A stretch of DNA of 64,000 bases, taken from assembly GCF_005239095.1 (NCBI RefSeq), contig NZ_SZUA01000001.1:86838-150837 (forward strand). The letters are read 5' to 3'. The notes under the pieces were generated by a model that was given only the letters and a program-made list of their open reading frames with translations, did not search any database and had not been told where the DNA came from. The DNA is from Luteimonas gilva (GTDB lineage: Bacteria; Pseudomonadota; Gammaproteobacteria; Xanthomonadales; Xanthomonadaceae). Every line of letters begins with the position of its first letter. Within the stretch, counting starts at the first letter, position 1. A program made the position numbers and the translations under genes. This document shows, one piece after another, positions 29,557 through 38,147 of the stretch.

Positions 29557-30639
29557 TCAGTTGCCTCGACCCAAGTCGTACTGCGCCGAAGCCGCGTTGC
29601 TGATGATCCCCGACAGCGGCAACAGCTGGCTCAGGAAACGGTTCCAGCGGGTGACGCCGGCGGGCCCGACCCAGACCACGTCGCCCGGCTTCAGCGAGAA
29701 CCGGTCGGCCACCGCGAACGCGGCCGGCGATTTCGCCTCTAAGTGATACACCCGGGCCGGGGTGCGCTCCTTGTCCTCGATGCCGCGGATCACGTAGACG
29801 GCATTGCCTTTCGAGGTGGCCGGGTTCAATCCGCCGGTGCGGCCCAGCGCCTGGGTGAGCGAGAGGTCGGTGGTCTTGAAGGTGATCGCCTGCGGACGCA
29901 GCACTTCGCCGATCACGTACACCTCTTTGCGATCGTTGAACGGCAGGAATAAATTGTCGCCGGGCTTGAGATAGATTTGCGGCGCGACCGAGCCGTCGCG
30001 GTTCAACGCGTCCAAGTCGAGCGGATAGTTGCGCCCATCGCGGGTCAGCACGAAGCCGGCCAGATCCGCCTGTTCGGCGTTGATGCGGGCGCGTCCAATC
30101 GCCTGCGACAGCGTCAGCGGCACGGTGGTGACGTCTTGCGGCGTGGTGTCGACGAAGGCGCCTTGCAGCGAAACGCGGCTGCCGTAGCCGACCACGTTGA
30201 TGTCTAATTGCGGGTTGCGCAGGTATTGCGCCAAGCGGCTGGTCAAAGTGCTGCGCAAATCCTCGATGCTCATGCCCTTGACGTTGAGCTTGCCGGCGTA
30301 GGGGTAGTAGAAGGTGCCGTCCGGCTGGACCAGGCGGCCGTTGGTGACGGCCTGTTGCTGGCTGCCGGCGGGCGTGGTGAGTTCCGGGTGGTCCCAGACG
30401 GTGACGATGAGCGTATCGCCAGGATGGATGCGGTAGGTGTCGGTCTTGAAATTCAACAGTTCGGCGGGCACTTGGGCGGGAGCGCGCGATGGGGCCACCA
30501 GATCGGCCGTGATGGGTACCATTTCCACGTCGCTGCCGCCTACGTTCGCGTTGCCGCGCGTCATCTGCTGGCCGGGCACGCATCCGCCGATCGCGACGGC
30601 GACGGCGATCGCCGCGCAGCTAAGGGTCAAGCTTTTCAA
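29557..30639 (-). CDS. wza: Wza-like polysaccharide export lipoprotein
   Basis: A 360-residue outer-membrane polysaccharide export protein. The lipobox AIGGC puts the lipidated Cys at residue 20. The Poly_export domain starts at YRIHPGDTLIVTVWDHPEL and is followed by SLBB domains (VSLQGAFVDTTPQDV; EVYVIGEVLRPQAI). No suitable ATG exists near the signal: TTG 30639 is used, with GAGGA 8-9 bases upstream. The nearest upstream ATG would add 35 residues before the lipoprotein signal, which is unlikely. It is last in the locus; Wzc is ~10 kb upstream. Confidence 0.9.
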   Translation of the reverse strand: MKSLTLSCAAIAVAVAIGGCVPGQQMTRGNANVGGSDVEMVPITADLVAPSRAPAQVPAELLNFKTDTYRIHPGDTLIVTVWDHPELTTPAGSQQQAVTNGRLVQPDGTFYYPYAGKLNVKGMSIEDLRSTLTSRLAQYLRNPQLDINVVGYGSRVSLQGAFVDTTPQDVTTVPLTLSQAIGRARINAEQADLAGFVLTRDGRNYPLDLDALNRDGSVAPQIYLKPGDNLFLPFNDRKEVYVIGEVLRPQAITFKTTDLSLTQALGRTGGLNPATSKGNAVYVIRGIEDKERTPARVYHLEAKSPAAFAVADRFSLKPGDVVWVGPAGVTRWNRFLSQLLPLSGIISNAASAQYDLGRGN

Positions 30640-30867
30640 TGTTTCGGTCCTCGCTTCGTGGCACTGGCATCGACAGGCGATGCCGATCACGCGTCCTTCC
30701 TGGCGGCGAACCGTGCCGAGTCCTACGGTGTGCGCTGCGGACATGCCTTCGTCGCAGCTCTCCGAAGCCTACTGTCAGCTTCGCCACAAAAGCGTGACGA
30801 TCGTTCCGTACGGTCCGAAAACGTTCAGTGTTGCGAATCGGTGCATTCGAAAGCGTCGCGCGCCGAT
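30640..30867. other. Gap between the ElyC/YdcF-like gene and wza
   Basis: No gene, tRNA or clear terminator was found in this 228-bp gap. It may contain a separate promoter for wza, but no convincing -35/-10 pair was identified. Confidence 0.4.
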
Positions 30868-31614
30868 TCAGTTGCGCAAATGCGCCGCCGATAGCGCGAT
30901 ATATTCCTTGAACGCGCGTCCGCTGCGCCATAACGCGCTGCGCGACGGCAGCCAACGATCGCGCCAGCGCGAGCGATCGGCCTTTTCGGGCACCGGAACG
31001 GCGATCGCGTCGATGCCGGCGTTGCGGAATTGCAGCATCGCCCGCGGCATGTGCAGGGAAGACGTCACCAGCAGCACGCTGCGGATACGGCGCCGTTCAG
31101 CCAACGCCGCAGTGTAGTGCGCGTTGTCGGCGGTGCTGCGGCTGTGCTCTTCGAGCAACAAGGCGGAGGCGGGTACGCCGAGTTTGACGATGGCGGCGGC
31201 CATCGTGCGCGCTTCGGTGTCGCCCGGTTTCCCACCGCCGGACAGGATCACGATCGGCGCGCGTCCGCTCAACCAGGCGCGCGTGCCCGCAGCGATGCGG
31301 CTGCTTTCCAACTGGTCCAAGCGGATGCCGGGCCGATGCAGCCAACCGTAGTTGCCGCCGCCGAGCACGACGATGGCGTCGGCTTCGGGCAAGGCCGCAT
31401 CGGCGACGACGGGATAACGGTTTTCCAAAGGCTCGCGCAGCCAATCGGACATTTTCGGGACCGACCAAAGCAGCGACCAGGCGATCGCCGCCCCGGCGAC
31501 GGCGGCGGCCAGCTTGCGTGCGCGCAACAGCAAGCCCAGGCCAGCGCACGCCAATAGCCACGCGGACAGCGTCGGCGGATAGGTCAGCGAAACGACGGAA
31601 TCTTGCAGGGTCAT
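30868..31614 (-). CDS. DUF218 (YdcF/ElyC/SanA-like) membrane protein
   Basis: A 248-residue protein with two N-terminal transmembrane segments (about 15-30 and 36-51), then a DUF218 domain with ADAIVVLGGGNYGW, IVILSGGGKPGDTEARTMA and VLLVTSSLHMPRAM. ElyC-type members act in envelope-polysaccharide steps that use undecaprenyl phosphate. Being within this locus suggests a role in polysaccharide production or lipid-carrier recycling (inference). It starts 70 bp after the glycosyltransferase. Confidence 0.8.
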   Translation of the reverse strand: MTLQDSVVSLTYPPTLSAWLLACAGLGLLLRARKLAAAVAGAAIAWSLLWSVPKMSDWLREPLENRYPVVADAALPEADAIVVLGGGNYGWLHRPGIRLDQLESSRIAAGTRAWLSGRAPIVILSGGGKPGDTEARTMAAAIVKLGVPASALLLEEHSRSTADNAHYTAALAERRRIRSVLLVTSSLHMPRAMLQFRNAGIDAIAVPVPEKADRSRWRDRWLPSRSALWRSGRAFKEYIALSAAHLRN

Positions 31615-31684
31615 GGAGGGGATCTTTCGGGCCGTCCGGCATAGACGGCGAGCGCCGTTGTGTGCCTATCCGCTTCGTCGGCGA

Positions 31685-32860
31685 TCATGTGGTTTGGATG
31701 CTCGGCCGCGGTGCGTCCGCCAAAGGCATCCGCAGGAGTTCGTTGTAGACGTCGATCGTTTTCTGGATGACTTGGCGCTGGTCGAAGTGCTGCAAAGCGC
31801 GCTCGCGCGCGCGTTGTCCGAGCCGCCGCAACAGCGCGCGGTCGTCGTCCAGCCGAGCCAGCGCATCGGCCAGGGATTGCGCGTTTCGCGGCTCCACGTG
31901 CAGGCCGTCGATCCCGTGCTCGGCCACCACTTCCCGGCAGCCGGGCAAGTCGGTGGTGACCAATGCCAAGCCGCTGGCGGCGCCTTCGATCAAACTCTTG
32001 GGGACGCCTTCGCGGTAATAGCTGGGCAGCGCCATCACGTCGGCTTCGCACATCAATGCGGGCATGTCGTCGACATGGCCCATCCATCTCAGCGCGCCTT
32101 GCCGATGCCAGCTCTCCACTTGCGCCAGCGGCACGGTGCGCGGATTGCCGGGATCCGGCGTCCCGGCCAGGAGGAACTCGATGTCGCGGCCTTGGGCCCG
32201 AAGCAGCGCCGCGGCTTCGGCGAATTCGCCCACTCCTTTTTCCCACAGCAGCCGCGCCGCGAGCAGGACGCGCAAAGGCCGATGGACATCCGGATCGCGT
32301 GCGGTGGGGCAAAAACGAGCGGTGTCGACGCCCGAACTGCGGATCAGCCGGACTTTCTCCGGCGGCGCCAAGCGCAACGCGTCGAACATGTCGACGTCGT
32401 CGGGGTTTTGCAACACGACGCGGGAATTGCCGCTGCTCAAGGTGCGGCGCATCAGGTCGCTGACGATCGGCCGGAGCGCGCGCGCCTTCATTCCCGTGCT
32501 GGTGAAGACGTAACCCATGCCGGCGACCGCGTTGACCACCGCGGGGATTCCCGTCATGCGCGCGGCCAAGGCGCCGTACACGGCGCATTTGACCGTGAAG
32601 TTGTGCAGCAGGTCCGGGCGCTCCGACGACAACAGGCGCACCAAGGATTGCAATACCTGCGCCTCGCGCAGCGGGTTGAGGCTGCTGCGGTCCATGGGCA
32701 GCGTGCGCCATGCGATCCCGTGCTCGGCGAAGCGCGCGCCGAAATCGCCCGGGGGCGAAGCCATCACCACTTCGACGCCGAGCGATTGCAGCCGTAGCGC
32801 GGTGGACAGCCTGAAGTTGTAGAGATACCAATCGGTATTCGCGAATAAAGCTATTTTCAT
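31685..32860 (-). CDS. Glycosyltransferase family 4 protein
   Basis: A 391-residue cytosolic GT-B enzyme. The N-terminal part has MKIALFANTDWYLYNFRLST and NFTVKCAVYGALAARMTGIP. The C-terminal nucleotide-sugar site has VLLAARLLWEKGVGEF and the family motif SYYREGVPKSLIEGAASGL with the catalytic-loop Glu residues. It probably adds one sugar to the lipid-linked repeat unit; donor and linkage are not readable. ATG 32860 overlaps the stop of the Wzy-like gene (ATGA), although the open frame extends far upstream. Confidence 0.9.
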   Translation of the reverse strand: MKIALFANTDWYLYNFRLSTALRLQSLGVEVVMASPPGDFGARFAEHGIAWRTLPMDRSSLNPLREAQVLQSLVRLLSSERPDLLHNFTVKCAVYGALAARMTGIPAVVNAVAGMGYVFTSTGMKARALRPIVSDLMRRTLSSGNSRVVLQNPDDVDMFDALRLAPPEKVRLIRSSGVDTARFCPTARDPDVHRPLRVLLAARLLWEKGVGEFAEAAALLRAQGRDIEFLLAGTPDPGNPRTVPLAQVESWHRQGALRWMGHVDDMPALMCEADVMALPSYYREGVPKSLIEGAASGLALVTTDLPGCREVVAEHGIDGLHVEPRNAQSLADALARLDDDRALLRRLGQRARERALQHFDQRQVIQKTIDVYNELLRMPLADAPRPSIQTT

Positions 32861-33966
32861 TGCACTGTTTGCCGCGTCGTGGAAAGAAGGAGCGAAGGAA
32901 AGACCAAGAACAACAGGAAACAAGAGGCGTAGCGTATGCCGCTGCCGGGGTTGTAGATGCCGAACGGCGCGTACGACACCAGGATCACGAACGTGGCCGG
33001 CAGCCAGCCCAAGAGCAGGATTCCGCGGACGGCGCCGCGCGGCGCCTTGAAGGCGACGCCGATGGAATAAAGGAGGGAACCGAATACGACCAAGCCCGCC
33101 AGCATGAACGGCAACATGGTCGGCCGGGCGAGCGCCTCCGCGGGCGTAGGGCCGATCAGCGACAGCGGCAGTATCCACCACAAGCCGCCGAGCAGATCGT
33201 TCGTGGTGCGCAGATCCACCCAAGTGCGGGTCGTCGTGGAGGCCACGGTGAAATAGCTTCTGGCGAGCGGCAGGATCTCGTCGTTGATGTAAGCGTCGAT
33301 GTGAGGCCAGGCCAATATCAGGCCCAGCGTCGCGAGCGCTAGGAAGAAGACCGCTTGCACGCCGGTGCTCAACCGCAAGCGTGGTCCCCAGACGTACAAC
33401 AGATAGATCAGATAGAACAGCGCTATGGCTATTCCGAACGGCGCGCGGATGTAGATCATGCCGGCGATGCACAGCGGCGCGATGAGCGCGTGCGCCAAGC
33501 GGCGGCCGCGGAGGTTGCCCAGCACCGCGCCCATGAAGAAGGCGAGCAGTCCCACGAATAGCGATTCGCGCCCGGTGACCGAGGCCCACACGCCGAAGTT
33601 CGGATTGAGCAGGATCGCCAGCAGCGGCCACCGATAGCGCCCGCGGATATCGGCCTGGGCCACCAGATAGCAAACGCCGGCGGCGGCGAACATCGAGAAC
33701 GCCAGATGGACCAGCAAATCCGTGCCGAGCACGGAGCGCAGACCGCCGGCGATTCGTGTGATCAGCAACGTCCGGCCTTGCGAAAATTCGCCGTATCCGC
33801 CGGTCATGTAAGTCTGGGCGTCGCCGAGCGAGCTGTAGCGGCTGTAGACGAAAACGGAGAACAGCGTCCACGCGACGAAGATCGCCACTACCGCCGCGCG
33901 TTTCAGCGGGGCGTCGGCGGACGCGGAAGGGTGCGTCGTTGCCCGAGGATGGGGAATTGCGCTCAT
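32857..33966 (-). CDS. Polytopic membrane protein, probable polysaccharide polymerase (Wzy-like)
   Basis: A 369-residue protein with about ten hydrophobic segments, no signal peptide and a larger hydrophilic loop near residues 225-260 (SYFTVASTTTRTWVDLRTTN). Wzy polymerases share little sequence, so the call rests on topology and position between the flippase and a glycosyltransferase. ATG 33966 (MSAIPHPRATT) was chosen: AGGA lies upstream and it avoids overlap with the flippase gene. An ATG at 34017 would overlap it by 23 bp. An O-antigen ligase or other glycan transferase is the main alternative. Confidence 0.6.
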   Translation of the reverse strand: MSAIPHPRATTHPSASADAPLKRAAVVAIFVAWTLFSVFVYSRYSSLGDAQTYMTGGYGEFSQGRTLLITRIAGGLRSVLGTDLLVHLAFSMFAAAGVCYLVAQADIRGRYRWPLLAILLNPNFGVWASVTGRESLFVGLLAFFMGAVLGNLRGRRLAHALIAPLCIAGMIYIRAPFGIAIALFYLIYLLYVWGPRLRLSTGVQAVFFLALATLGLILAWPHIDAYINDEILPLARSYFTVASTTTRTWVDLRTTNDLLGGLWWILPLSLIGPTPAEALARPTMLPFMLAGLVVFGSLLYSIGVAFKAPRGAVRGILLLGWLPATFVILVSYAPFGIYNPGSGIRYASCFLLFLVFPSLLLSTTRQTVQ

Positions 33967-33994
33967 GGTTTCGAGATCCTGGCCGCGCCGCGAG

Positions 33995-35314
33995 CTAACC
34001 GCGGCCGTTATCGGCATCCACGTGTTGAATGCGCGTGAAACGGCGCACGCCGTAAAACGTGCCGAGAAGCAGCACGGTTTCTGCGATCACCGTGGCCCAG
34101 GCGGCGCCCAATTCTCGGTACAGCGGGATCAAGATGACGTTTCCGGCGATGGCCGCCAGCGTGGCGAGAGCCATCGCGTACACCCGAAAACGCATATTGT
34201 CTTCGGTCAGCAAGGCCGACCCCATCGATGTGGACAGGAAGCGGATCGGGACGCAGATGGCCAGCACCATCAGGATCGCGGTCACGCGGTCGTACTTCTC
34301 TCCGAAGATCAAAGGCACCGCCCAGGGGTCGATCACGAGCATCGCCGCGGCGATGGCCAGGCCGAGCGCGAACATCGCGATGTTGCCCTTGCGGTACACA
34401 TGCTGGAATTTAGGTTTGTCGTGCGCCGCCCAGCGGTGCAGTTTCCCTTGCAGGAACTTCTGGTAGATCGTCGCCGGAATCAGGTAGATCGCGGTCATCA
34501 CCGCCAGCGCGATGGCGTAGATGCCGGCCTGGGCGTCGCCGCTGAGGTATTTGAGCAAGATCGTGCTGATCTGGAAGAAAACCGGATATAAGGCCGCGTA
34601 CACGCCGTAAGCCCAAGCTTCGGACCACACCGCGCCGACGCCCGGGACTGCCGCCCGAGATGCCGGGGTGCGCGGCCCGTAGCCTTGCAGCGCCACCTTT
34701 CCGCCGAACAGATCCCGCATCTGCGGTATCGAAGCCAGCGCCACCAGCAAGGAGATGGCGCCATAGCTGAGCGCAACGAACCTGTCCGTGAGCCGCGGCA
34801 CCAGCAGCAGGCCGACCGCCACGAGCAGGCGGCTGGCCGGAATCACCATCTGGTTGAGCGCCATCCGTCCGAAGCGGTTCTCCAGACGATGCTTGTTGCT
34901 GACCAGATTGACGGCCAGCACGCTCAGGATCACCGGCGTCAGCACCAGCAGGCTGAAACGCGTGCCGTCGTTGGGCGCGCCGATCAAAGCCCACGCAACG
35001 ACCGCGATGATCGCTATCAAGGTCGTGATCGAAATGAAGTCCAGAGACGGCTTGAGCCAGCGATGGGCATCCCATCCCTCGACGCCGTACGCCTTGAGGT
35101 GGAATTGGGTGAGTCCGAAGCCCGCCAGAGGGGCGATCATCGTGACGGTGGCTAGCGAAGACGCGAACAGGCCATAGGCTTCGGGGCCCATCTCGCGCGC
35201 GAGCAGCGCTTGGGTGAGGAACACCATCAGCGCGCCGAGCGCCGTAGCGACGCTCAGCATGGAAACGGTGATCGCAGCGCGGCGCCAAGCTGCGGCGCTC
35301 ACGGGGACCGTCAT
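33995..35314 (-). CDS. Wzx-like lipopolysaccharide/exopolysaccharide flippase
   Basis: A 439-residue MOP-superfamily membrane protein with about 12-14 transmembrane helices. It moves undecaprenyl-linked repeat units across the inner membrane. Typical features are the N-terminal LSVATALGALMVFLTQALLA with REMGPEAYGLFA, YPVFFQISTILLKYLSG in the middle, and paired C-terminal helices. It starts its own leftward group (Wzx, Wzy-like, GT4, DUF218), separated from the beta-helix genes by a terminator. Confidence 0.85.
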   Translation of the reverse strand: MTVPVSAAAWRRAAITVSMLSVATALGALMVFLTQALLAREMGPEAYGLFASSLATVTMIAPLAGFGLTQFHLKAYGVEGWDAHRWLKPSLDFISITTLIAIIAVVAWALIGAPNDGTRFSLLVLTPVILSVLAVNLVSNKHRLENRFGRMALNQMVIPASRLLVAVGLLLVPRLTDRFVALSYGAISLLVALASIPQMRDLFGGKVALQGYGPRTPASRAAVPGVGAVWSEAWAYGVYAALYPVFFQISTILLKYLSGDAQAGIYAIALAVMTAIYLIPATIYQKFLQGKLHRWAAHDKPKFQHVYRKGNIAMFALGLAIAAAMLVIDPWAVPLIFGEKYDRVTAILMVLAICVPIRFLSTSMGSALLTEDNMRFRVYAMALATLAAIAGNVILIPLYRELGAAWATVIAETVLLLGTFYGVRRFTRIQHVDADNGRG

Positions 35315-35563
35315 GCACGTTTCCTTTCGGCTGCGTCTGAGCCCAATTCAGATTCGTAGACGCGGCATTCAGGCGATTCGGCGGAGCGCGCGCTTCTCGA
35401 CGGTTCGTGCGATTGGGATGACGGCCGGGGATAGCAAAGAGTAAGGCCCATGCGCCGCGTGCTTCTGTCGTGCGATCGAAGCTGACTACGATAACCGCGG
35501 CAACCTGATTCGAATGTGACGGAGCGGCAAGCGATTCGCTGAATGGCCCTTTCGCGGCATCGT
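35315..35563. other. Upstream region of the Wzx group
   Basis: This ~250-bp non-coding stretch precedes the flippase gene and follows the terminator of the beta-helix gene. It must hold any separate promoter for the Wzx-Wzy-GT group, but I see no clear sigma-70 or sigma-54 motif. Confidence 0.4.
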
Positions 35564-35596
35564 AAAAAATCGCCCCGTGAGACGGGGCGATTTTTT
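35564..35596. terminator. Strong intrinsic terminator after the beta-helix gene
   Basis: A 10-bp stem ATCGCCCCGT (35569-35578) / ACGGGGCGAT (35582-35591) with a 3-base loop is flanked by A6 and T6, so it works in both directions. It sits 5 bp after the stop of the beta-helix gene and splits the exopolysaccharide locus into two transcription units. Confidence 0.92.
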
Positions 35597-35601
35597 GCCG
35601 A

Positions 35602-36789
35602 TCAACGATAGAAGTTGGTGGTGATCCTGATATCCGACATGGTGCCTTGCATCAGGATGTCGCGTTCGATGCGCGAACTCCAGCCCGACATGGAGAAGGG
35701 TGCGCGGGTGACGGTGCCGAGGCGATGGTAATTGCCGTAGAAGGTGTTCTGGCTGACCTGGCAATTGCGGGTGCCTTCCTGGATGAACAGGCCCGTCGCC
35801 GAATTGTTGCGGATCGTGCTGTTGACGATGTAGGTCGCCAGAGCATTGCGGGTAACGACGCCGCAGCTGCCGTTGTCCTCCACCGTGCAGTTGCTGACCG
35901 TCACCCCTTGCGAGCCCTTGTAGAGCAGCATGCCGTACCGCGCATTGCCGCGCACCACGCAGTTCTCGAACAACACCTTGTAGGCGATGTTGCCGTTTTC
36001 CGGCTCGATGTCGACGCCGCATTGGGGCGTGGCGCCGTTGCTGTTGCTGAATTCGGAGTCGTAGATCTTGAGGTCGTTGACGTAGCCGATCGAGATCGCC
36101 TGGCGTCGGTTGTTGGTGCTGACGATGTTGGCGACGAACACGTTCTTCGATCCGACCGGGGGCGCCTGCCACATGTCCGCGGCCGCGATGACCAGGCCGT
36201 CGCCCCAGCAGTTGGAAACGTGCAAATCGCGGATGGTGACGTTGCTGGACCCGCGCACGAAGATGCCGTGACCCCATTCGCCGGACGTGCCGGTATGGCC
36301 GTTGCGGTCGCCCACGATCTGGCCGCCGGAAATCTCCACGTCGCGGACCTTGTTGACGTACAGCAGGTTGTAGCGTTCGGCGCTATTGGCCTTGGCGGCC
36401 AATTTGGCGTCCGCCGCCAGCTTCAGGTGCATATAGCTGCGCAAACGCACGCCGATCACCGCATCGATACGATAGGTGCCGGCCGGCACGGTGATCGTGC
36501 CGCCCGCTTCGGGCAGCGAGTCGATGGCGGCCTGGAAAGCGGCCGTGTCGTCGTTGGCGCCGTCGCCCGCCGCGCCGTAGTCGCGCACGTCGCGCACGGT
36601 GCTGCCGCGTTGGCGCGAGGGCAGGGTGTAGTTGGAGACGGCCGCATTCGGAACGGCGGTCGCGGCGAACAACGGACCCGCCATGCCGGCGAAGGTCGCC
36701 GGCAACGCGATCGCAATGGAGTGGCGCAGGAAATCGCGGCGCGCCATCGCGGTCCCACGCCCCGTCTGCGCGGGTTCGATAATTTTCAT
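35602..36789 (-). CDS. Tat-exported right-handed beta-helix protein (pectate-lyase superfamily), copy 1
   Basis: A 395-residue exported protein. The N-terminus has a twin-arginine signal (ARRDFLRHSIAIALPATFAG). The mature part starts with the pectate_lyase_3 motif VRDYGAAGDGANDDTAAFQAAID and continues as parallel beta-helix coils (SGGQIVGDRNGHTGTSGEWG, SNVTIRDLHVSNCWGDGLVI, and so on). The family includes lyases, glycoside hydrolases and C5-epimerases. Folding in the cytoplasm before Tat export suggests a periplasmic enzyme acting on the locus's polysaccharide. A paralogue lies next to it. ATG 36789 has AGGA upstream. Gap 36790-37053 precedes it and may hold a promoter. Confidence 0.85.
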   Translation of the reverse strand: MKIIEPAQTGRGTAMARRDFLRHSIAIALPATFAGMAGPLFAATAVPNAAVSNYTLPSRQRGSTVRDVRDYGAAGDGANDDTAAFQAAIDSLPEAGGTITVPAGTYRIDAVIGVRLRSYMHLKLAADAKLAAKANSAERYNLLYVNKVRDVEISGGQIVGDRNGHTGTSGEWGHGIFVRGSSNVTIRDLHVSNCWGDGLVIAAADMWQAPPVGSKNVFVANIVSTNNRRQAISIGYVNDLKIYDSEFSNSNGATPQCGVDIEPENGNIAYKVLFENCVVRGNARYGMLLYKGSQGVTVSNCTVEDNGSCGVVTRNALATYIVNSTIRNNSATGLFIQEGTRNCQVSQNTFYGNYHRLGTVTRAPFSMSGWSSRIERDILMQGTMSDIRITTNFYR

Positions 36790-37053
36790 GATTTCGTTTC
36801 CTGGATTTGAGCTGAGCGGATCGAAACGCTCTCCACGTTTCGTCGCGCGTGAAAGCTAGCGCATCCTATCGGCCCGCAAAGGACCGATGTTCGTATTTGT
36901 GATGACGGCGTCAAAATCGTTGCCCAACGATTCAGATCGCGGCCTATTCAAGTTCATGACTGCGCGCGAAAATTTCGAGGTTGCGCGAAAACCGCGTGAA
37001 TCCAGGCGATTCTGAATAGAGGAAGCTGTCGCGCAGGGCGTCTGGAAACGCGG

Positions 37054-38130
37054 CTATTCGAAGCGATTGCTGGCGTCGACGCCGACCGAAACGCTGTCGT
37101 CCGCCACTTTCACTTGCGCCTTGCCGTCGCCGCGGTTGCCCTTGAACTCGTTGCCGATCAAGCGGACGTTGCGCGAGCCCGCCCGCAAGGTCACGCCCTT
37201 CGCTCCGTTGTTGCGGATGACGTTCTGGGAAAAGACGCTGTCGACCGCGGCGAGGCCGAGGATGCCGTCCCCGCGGTTGCGCTCGATGATGCAGTTCGCG
37301 ATGGTGATTCCGGCGGTCCGCTTGTAGAGCTGGATGCCGGGGCCGCGGTTGCCGCGCAGCACGCAGCGTTCGATCGCGATATCGCGGGCCACGTCGGTAT
37401 CGGGCTCGATGTCGATGCCCGCGGCGGGTGGAGTGCCGCCGGTATCGCTGAATACGCTGTCCAGCACGCGCGCGCCGCGGTAGCTGCCCAGGGTCAGGCC
37501 TTGGCGTCGATTGCCCGTGCAAACCACGTTCGCGATGAGCAGATCGCGCCCCGGGCGCGACGCCGACCCTTTCAGCATGTTTCCGCCCGCGGAGATGCCG
37601 TCGCCCCAGCAGCGCGAGACGTGGATATTCCGGATGCTGGCGCCGACGCAGCCGCTGAGGCGGATCCCGTGACCCCATTCGCCGCTCGTGCCGAGATGCG
37701 AGTCGCGGTCGCCGACGATGCTTCCGCCGGAAATTTCCACGTCCTGCAATTGTTCGCCCAACAGCACGTACGACCGCGGCGCGGCATTGGCCTTGGCCAG
37801 CAGCTTGGCGCCATCGGCCAGGGACAGAAGCATCCGGCTGCGCAGCTTCACGCTGCGCGTCGGGTCGATGACATAAATCCCGGCCGGCACGAATACGGTG
37901 CCGCCGTCGTCCGGCAAGGCGTCGATCGCGGCTTGAAAGGAGGTGGTGTCGTCGCCGGCCCCGTCGCCGCGAGCCCCGTGATCGCGGACATTGATGCGCG
38001 TACCGCCTCGTTTCCTCGGGGTTGCGGCGGGATCCGCGGCGGCGGAGCGAGCGGCACCGGACGCGGCGAAAACGGCAAGGGCAGCCAATCCGCTCAAGAA
38101 ATCCCTACGCGATAGCGGTTTCTTCTCCAT
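37054..38130 (-). CDS. Tat-exported right-handed beta-helix protein, copy 2
   Basis: A 358-residue paralogue of the neighbouring gene. Its twin-arginine signal is SRRDFLSGLAALAVFAASGA. Then INVRDHGARGDGAGDDTTSFQAAIDALP introduces the beta-helix, with SGGSIVGDRDSHLGTSGEWGHG almost the same as copy 1. The two probably arose by tandem duplication and have diverged. Key residues cannot be assigned without a structure. It starts 17 bp after the asparagine-synthase-like gene, in the same operon. The open frame extends far upstream, so ATG 38130 was set by the Tat signal. Confidence 0.85.
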   Translation of the reverse strand: MEKKPLSRRDFLSGLAALAVFAASGAARSAAADPAATPRKRGGTRINVRDHGARGDGAGDDTTSFQAAIDALPDDGGTVFVPAGIYVIDPTRSVKLRSRMLLSLADGAKLLAKANAAPRSYVLLGEQLQDVEISGGSIVGDRDSHLGTSGEWGHGIRLSGCVGASIRNIHVSRCWGDGISAGGNMLKGSASRPGRDLLIANVVCTGNRRQGLTLGSYRGARVLDSVFSDTGGTPPAAGIDIEPDTDVARDIAIERCVLRGNRGPGIQLYKRTAGITIANCIIERNRGDGILGLAAVDSVFSQNVIRNNGAKGVTLRAGSRNVRLIGNEFKGNRGDGKAQVKVADDSVSVGVDASNRFE

Positions 38131-38147
38131 GCCGGCGGCTCGTTTGC

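Noticed and set aside
27474..29603. 709-codon open frame on the plus strand opposite parC
   Set aside because: Shadow frame with low-complexity His/Gln/Arg-rich sequence; parC is certain.
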